From Thermothelomyces thermophilus ATCC 42464 (taxonomy: Eukaryota; Ascomycota; Sordariomycetes; Sordariales; Chaetomiaceae), in the NCBI RefSeq assembly GCF_000226095.1, contig NC_016478.1:2656001-2720000 (forward strand): a DNA stretch of 64,000 nucleotides. The letters run 5' to 3'. This document shows, in pieces, positions 59,678 through 64,000 of the stretch (within the stretch, counting starts at the first letter, position 1; every line of letters begins with the position of its first letter). Both the position numbers and the translations under genes were made by a program. The notes beneath the pieces were generated by a model. The model was not told the DNA's origin, made no database searches, and saw only the letters and a list, made by a program, of their open reading frames with translations.

Positions 59678-62600
59678 TCAATCCGCCGAAGCCCGCGCCA
59701 GCGCCTCGTGTAGGTGCGGCGGCAGGCGGTAGCGCAGCTGGCTGGTGTAGGCCGTCAGGTCGACGCTTATCTGCTTGAGCTCGTCGATCATCTGGCGCGC
59801 CGTCGACTGGTTGCCGCTGAACTGGCCCGTCTGGAGCCGCTCCCGCTGCTTGCTGCAGCAGATGACGGTCCACATGAGCAGGTTGGGCACGTTGATGGCC
59901 ACCGGCTGCGCCAGCGACGAGAAGCGGGCCGCATAAGCGCGGATCACGCTCGGGTCGCCGCGCGCCGTGAGCGGGAGGATGTCCAGGCTGCGGATTTTCT
60001 GTCGTCGCCAATCAGTACGCGTTTTTACCTTATACCGAACCGAGTTTGAAATTTTGGGGGGGGGGGGGGGGGGAGTGCGGGAGAAGGAGAAAAGAGGAGA
60101 GGGGGGAGGAGAGGGGAAGGGGGAGATTAGAACTTACATCAAGACACTGAGGCCACTTGCCCTGCTCGACCAGGTTCTTGATGTCGCTCATCTGTAGCAG
60201 CACCGAGCACGCCACCCGGTTCGGGTCGCGGATCTTCTGCCAGAACATGTGGTCCCTCTCGTACATGCTCATCATCGTCTTGGCTAGCTCGACCGGGTCG
60301 TCGATGGCCGCCAGGCTCAGGCTGCTGCCGCCCCGCCGGGCGGCATCGGCCGCCTCGGCGCCCCCGTCCACGCGGGGCTTGACCGGCACCAGCCGCATCG
60401 GGTCCTCGCCGATCTCGAGCGAGATGGCCTCGCTGAGGGCCCGGCTGACGATCGACACCACCGTGTCGTAGTCCTCGGCCAGGTGGTACAGCAGCACCGC
60501 GTCCGTGGTGCGCCCGTTGTCGTCGGCGAAGCTGGCCGCCTGCAGCGTGATGGCGCGGATGAAGTCGTCCTCCTGGCCGAGCGCGATCAGCGGGCCGCGC
60601 TCCTCGATGACGCCCCGGATGCGCTGCCCGTCGGGCTTGATGTCGCCAATCAGCCGGCTGAACTCGCGCGACTCGAGAACCAGCTCGCGCAGGGCCTCGT
60701 GGCAGAGCGCCGCCTGTTGCTGCCCACCCGTCTCGTCCGCGTTGAGGCAGATGAGCACGAGGTAGTCCACCGCGGCGGCCGCGTTGGCCGCCCGGAAGTC
60801 GCGCGTGTAGTAGCCGAGCATGCGGCCAAAGTTGATCTGCGGCTGGTTCCGCGTGTTGTGGGACAGCAGCTCGTTGCCACCCGCCGACTGCGCGTCCGCC
60901 GGGCGCAGGAGCCCGTAGTAGGTGAGCGCGATGGCGAAGTGGACCGCGTCGACGTACGAGAACGGGTACAGGTAGGCGATGGCCTGCTCGAACATGCCCG
61001 ACAAGATCTGGAGGTAGAAGAACATGCCGAAGCTACCGTTAGTGTCCTCGGCCGGCGTCTTGGGGAAGTGCTTGAGGCCGATCTCGCGGATGCTCGCCTG
61101 CAGCTCGGCCAGGCCGTACGACTCGCCCGCGAGCTCCAGGGACCTGTCCGTCTCGCGCGCCAGGTTGAACTGCAGCCAGATCCAGTCGTTGACGTCGGTC
61201 TGCAAGCCTTCCAGGCTCCGGTTGCTCAGGTCGCAGCGGCCGATGATCTTGTAGCACGCCATGCGGAAGGGGTCGATGGACCCCTCGGGCGCGTTGCGGA
61301 TCCGCTGGTTGTACTCGCTCGTGCACCGGTCCTGCATCTGCCGCTTGAGCCGGCGCTCCTCGCTGGATGCGTAGCTGTTGATGTAGCCGGAGAAGGTCCG
61401 GTCGATGCTGCGGAAGTGGCTCTGGTTCTCGTTGACGTACTGGGCCGCCTCGTGCACGAAGCCGGCCCGCAAGAGATAGAAGACGATGGCCCAGATGTAC
61501 TCGCCGTTCGCCTGCTGGAGGTCGACGTTGTCGGGCACCAGCGTCTTGCGGGCGATGCGGAGGCGGATGTACGCCTTGATCTTGCTGACCACGTCCGGCA
61601 GGCCGCCCAGGTTCGCGTCCTGCGGGTACTTGGCAATGAGCGAGTTCACCTCGTTCCAGAACTGCTTCTCCAAGAAGGCGTTGGCACCGCTGAGGATCTG
61701 CTTCCGCATCGCGACCGCGTTGGCAGACTGGAGGTTGGGGTCCAGGTACAGCTTCGCAAACTGCCGTTCCCTGGGCGTCTCTTCGGCCTCGGGGAACTCT
61801 CCCACAATCTCCATCATGGCGCGGTAGGCCTCCACGATGTGCGGCCCGTGCCGGTCTCCGGACTTGGACTCGAGCTCGGCCAGGTCGCGGCAGATGTAGA
61901 CAGGCAAGCCCTGCTGCCGCGCGTTGTTGAAGTCGTGGATCTTCTCGGCCAGCTTGCCCTGCTTCTCGCGCAAGAAGCGGTCGTCCATGGACCCGGCCCC
62001 GCCCGAGCCTGCCGCATCCTTGCGAGCCTCCACGTCCGTGAACTCGGAGGCGTGCGACCCGATCCGGCTCGGGGTCCCGATGACGGAGCGCTGCATCGCC
62101 GACCTGCCGAGCAGGCTGGCGCGCTGCGCAGCCCGCTCGCCGCCGCCGGCCTGGCTGCCCGCCTTGCGTCTGGACCGCCCGAACGTGCCCTGGCCGTCCT
62201 TGGACGGCGTCGACGCGCGGGCGGCCGGCTGCGTGCTCGTGCGAGCGGCATCCTCCCTCGGCTTGATGCCAAAGTGCTGGTAGATGCGCCTCCGCTGCGC
62301 CTCCCACTCCATCGTCACGTTGTCCTCGAGGAACGAATCAAAGTCCCGCACCGATCGGTCCAACCCGTCGGCGATCATGCTCAGCGTCGTCCTGGTCTGC
62401 AGGTTCGAAAGGTACGTCTCCACGTCGACCTCGCCGACGCCGCCGCCGAACCCGGCTCCTTGGGCAGCGGCGCCCCGCTCTCTGGCCTGGAGCCCGAACG
62501 CGCCGAGGTCGCGGACCGCCGCGCCGGGGTCGACGCCGGAGGCGGCGAGGAAGTAGTGAGCCTTTCCATGCTCCAGAGGCCTGTCCTGCGGAGGGCCAAG

Positions 62601-63230
62601 CTTCTTGAGGCGCTGGCGCAGATCGCCCAGGCCCAGCTGCAGAGAGGGCAGCTCGCCCAGCGCCGTCTCCCCCTCGGCTTCTTTCTTGTTCTTGGCTAGC
62701 AGGCTGTCAAACAGGGCGCCGCTCGGGAGCACAGATGGCGGTGCCTGCTGCTGCTGCTGCTGGCTCGTGGATGCGGCAGGGTTCGTGTTGGTCGCGTTGC
62801 CCAGTCCCAGGCTTAGGCCGCCGCTGGGAGCGGCCGAGGAGAAGAGACTTCCCCCTCCGGCTGGCTGAGTCGTGGTCGCGGTCGAGCTGCCAAAGAGCGT
62901 GCTGCCGCCAAAGAGGCTGGTCCCGCCCGACGTCGTCGGCTGACTGGTCGCGGTTGTCGACTGGTTGCCGCCGAAGAGCGACCCTTGAGGGGTAGTTGTG
63001 GATGTGCCACACAGAGAGGTACCCAGATTGAGTCCCGTCTTGGGCTGCGACTGGGCGGGTGTTGTTGTCGTGCCGGCTGCAGAACTGTTGCCAAAGAGAG
63101 AGTTCCCTGTGGTCGTCGAGCCGAAAATACTGTTGCCGGAGCCGGAGGCTGGCTGATTGCCTCCCGGAATGCCCAGTACTCCCGTCGAAGTCGCCGTCGG
63201 GGGCGTGCCTTTCCCCATAAAAAGCGACAT
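59678..63230 (-). CDS. Nucleoporin NIC96 (Nup93 family), inner ring of the nuclear pore
   Basis: Two exons: 63230-60138 and 59998-59678 (3414 nt, 1137 aa). The single intron 60137-59999 has GTAAGT, an ACTGAT branch and ACAG in phase 0. The start ATG at 63230 sits in a GCCACC context; upstream in-frame codons look like 5' UTR. Residues 1-165 are an FG-type region (Phe-Gly at 36, 46, 86, 107, 113, and a Leu-Cys-Gly variant at 73-75) with a poly-Gln run. Helical segments at about 172-212 and 268-325 match the positions by which Nic96 binds the Nsp1 channel trimer and Nup192. The remaining 800 residues are the alpha-solenoid Nic96 domain. It anchors the central channel to the scaffold. Yeast Nic96 has 839 aa; the extra length is mostly the FG-rich N-terminus. 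A 738-codon antisense frame is a GC shadow. Confidence 0.96.
60056..60073. repeat. 18-G homopolymer in the NIC96 intron
   Basis: On the transcript strand it is a C18 tract in mid-intron, between donor and branch site. Length calls in such runs are error-prone. Confidence 0.9.
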
Positions 63231-64000
63231 GGTGGCTGCAATTCTTGGTGGTGATTGTTCTTTTTGCGATATCTGCTCGTCGCCAGATATGCAATGCGCG
63301 CGGGAGCTGGCGCTTGCGGGAGGTCGGTCCTGCGATGGGGGGGGCGTCGCTCGGTCTCTTGTCTCTTTTTTTCGATTGTTGACCTGCAACGCCCTGCACC
63401 TGAAAATGCTTTAGACGCGCCTTGAATGGGAATGCTTGGGTGTGGGGCCCGGGCAACCAAGCAACCTGAGGTTCTTCTGGGCTGCGTTCAGAGCTAACTA
63501 GCGACAAGCTTGGGCCACATACGGGACGCGTGCTAAGCAAACGGGAAGTAATCCGTACCAACTCTTAACTCGCTGACTGCTACTCCATACTACTCCATAG
63601 TGTGAACTACACTAGTCTGCAACTCGGGTACGGTGTCTACTGACAGCGGTTGACCTGTCAAAAACCAGGAGGTTATAAAATTCCTAAGTCTCTGTCGCGA
63701 TACCTTTGAAGTGCTGGATATTGGCTCTCAAGGTTCCATACGATGCCAGGGCGATGCACGCCTGTGTTGTTGCCATGAAAGCGCGTCAGTTATTATATGA
63801 TGTATGGTCGTGCAGGACATCTTCCAGATCATCAATTAACATTTGCATGCAGGTACAAGCCAGAAGGCGATGTTGAAATACAATAAGTTTTATCATTACC
63901 ACCATCCTTACCCAGGTCCATGTGTACATACATACATACAGACGTACATACATACATGTATCCTCTTGAACGACCTTTCCCATGAACCATGAACCGAATT
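63231..64000 (-). promoter_or_regulatory. NIC96 upstream region
   Basis: 770 bp. It contains the C/T-rich probable 5' UTR next to the ATG (to about 63400), then mixed sequence with no recognisable gene. A 65-codon frame at 63786-63983 overlaps a microsatellite and is not called. Confidence 0.5.
63924..63960. repeat. Imperfect CATA/GTACATA microsatellite
   Basis: A short run of ATAC/CATA tetranucleotides interrupted by a GACG unit. Confidence 0.8.

Noticed and set aside
60483-62699. 738-codon plus-strand frame opposite NIC96
   Set aside because: It is the antisense shadow of a GC-rich coding region with third-position bias. The NIC96 frame has clear family homology and this one none.
63786-63983. 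65-codon minus-strand frame near the window end
   Set aside because: Overlaps a tetranucleotide microsatellite and has no recognisable features.

Overview
The window is a piece of a filamentous ascomycete genome (Pezizomycotina, probably Sordariomycetes). Two compartments meet sharply near 53.75 kb. The first (1-53.74 kb) is AT-rich transposon sequence in which Gln codons have become TAA/TAG, Trp codons TAG or TGA, and Cys codons TAT/TAC. That is the transition signature of RIP (repeat-induced point mutation). The second (54.1-64 kb) is GC-rich single-copy sequence with short GT..AG introns and three ordinary genes.

The transposon island reads as nested insertions. The oldest layer is a Tc1/mariner transposase (2724-2994 and 52939-53730, minus strand). 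A Ty3/gypsy element, here called C (3000-52933), interrupts it with TSD AATAT. C contains two insertions. Element E (3690-17067, TSD TTCCT) itself holds element D (9001-16553, TSD GTATA/GTATG). Element B (20952-50254, TSD ATAAG/ATAAA) itself holds a tandem array (27376-49186, TSD CTTAA). The array is four LTRs and three internal regions with an exact 7128-bp period. A further truncated gypsy copy in the opposite orientation occupies 1-2723. Removing the insertions restores the reading frame of the transposase and of the C reverse transcriptase, which supports the reconstruction. No gag-pol is intact. The integrases end in a chromodomain (chromovirus type).

The most unusual feature lies between the integrase and the 3' LTR, on the strand opposite gag-pol, in every copy of the A/B/D/E family. 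It is a small two-exon gene of about 200 codons with a Zn2Cys6-like cysteine cluster and a charged, coiled-coil-like second half. The diverged B subfamily keeps the cysteine spacing, the intron position and the intron phase, and its intron has consensus signals. Element C carries an unrelated antisense ORF in the same place, behind a TATA box.

The genic end holds a DCAF4/WDR21-like WD40 gene (54126-56013, plus), convergent with a bZIP/DUF3425 transcription factor gene (56579-58778, minus). The nucleoporin gene NIC96 follows (59678-63230, minus). All exon structures were deduced from reading frames and splice motifs alone. I see no tRNA, rRNA or CRISPR. The three genes look like unrelated housekeeping or regulatory neighbours.
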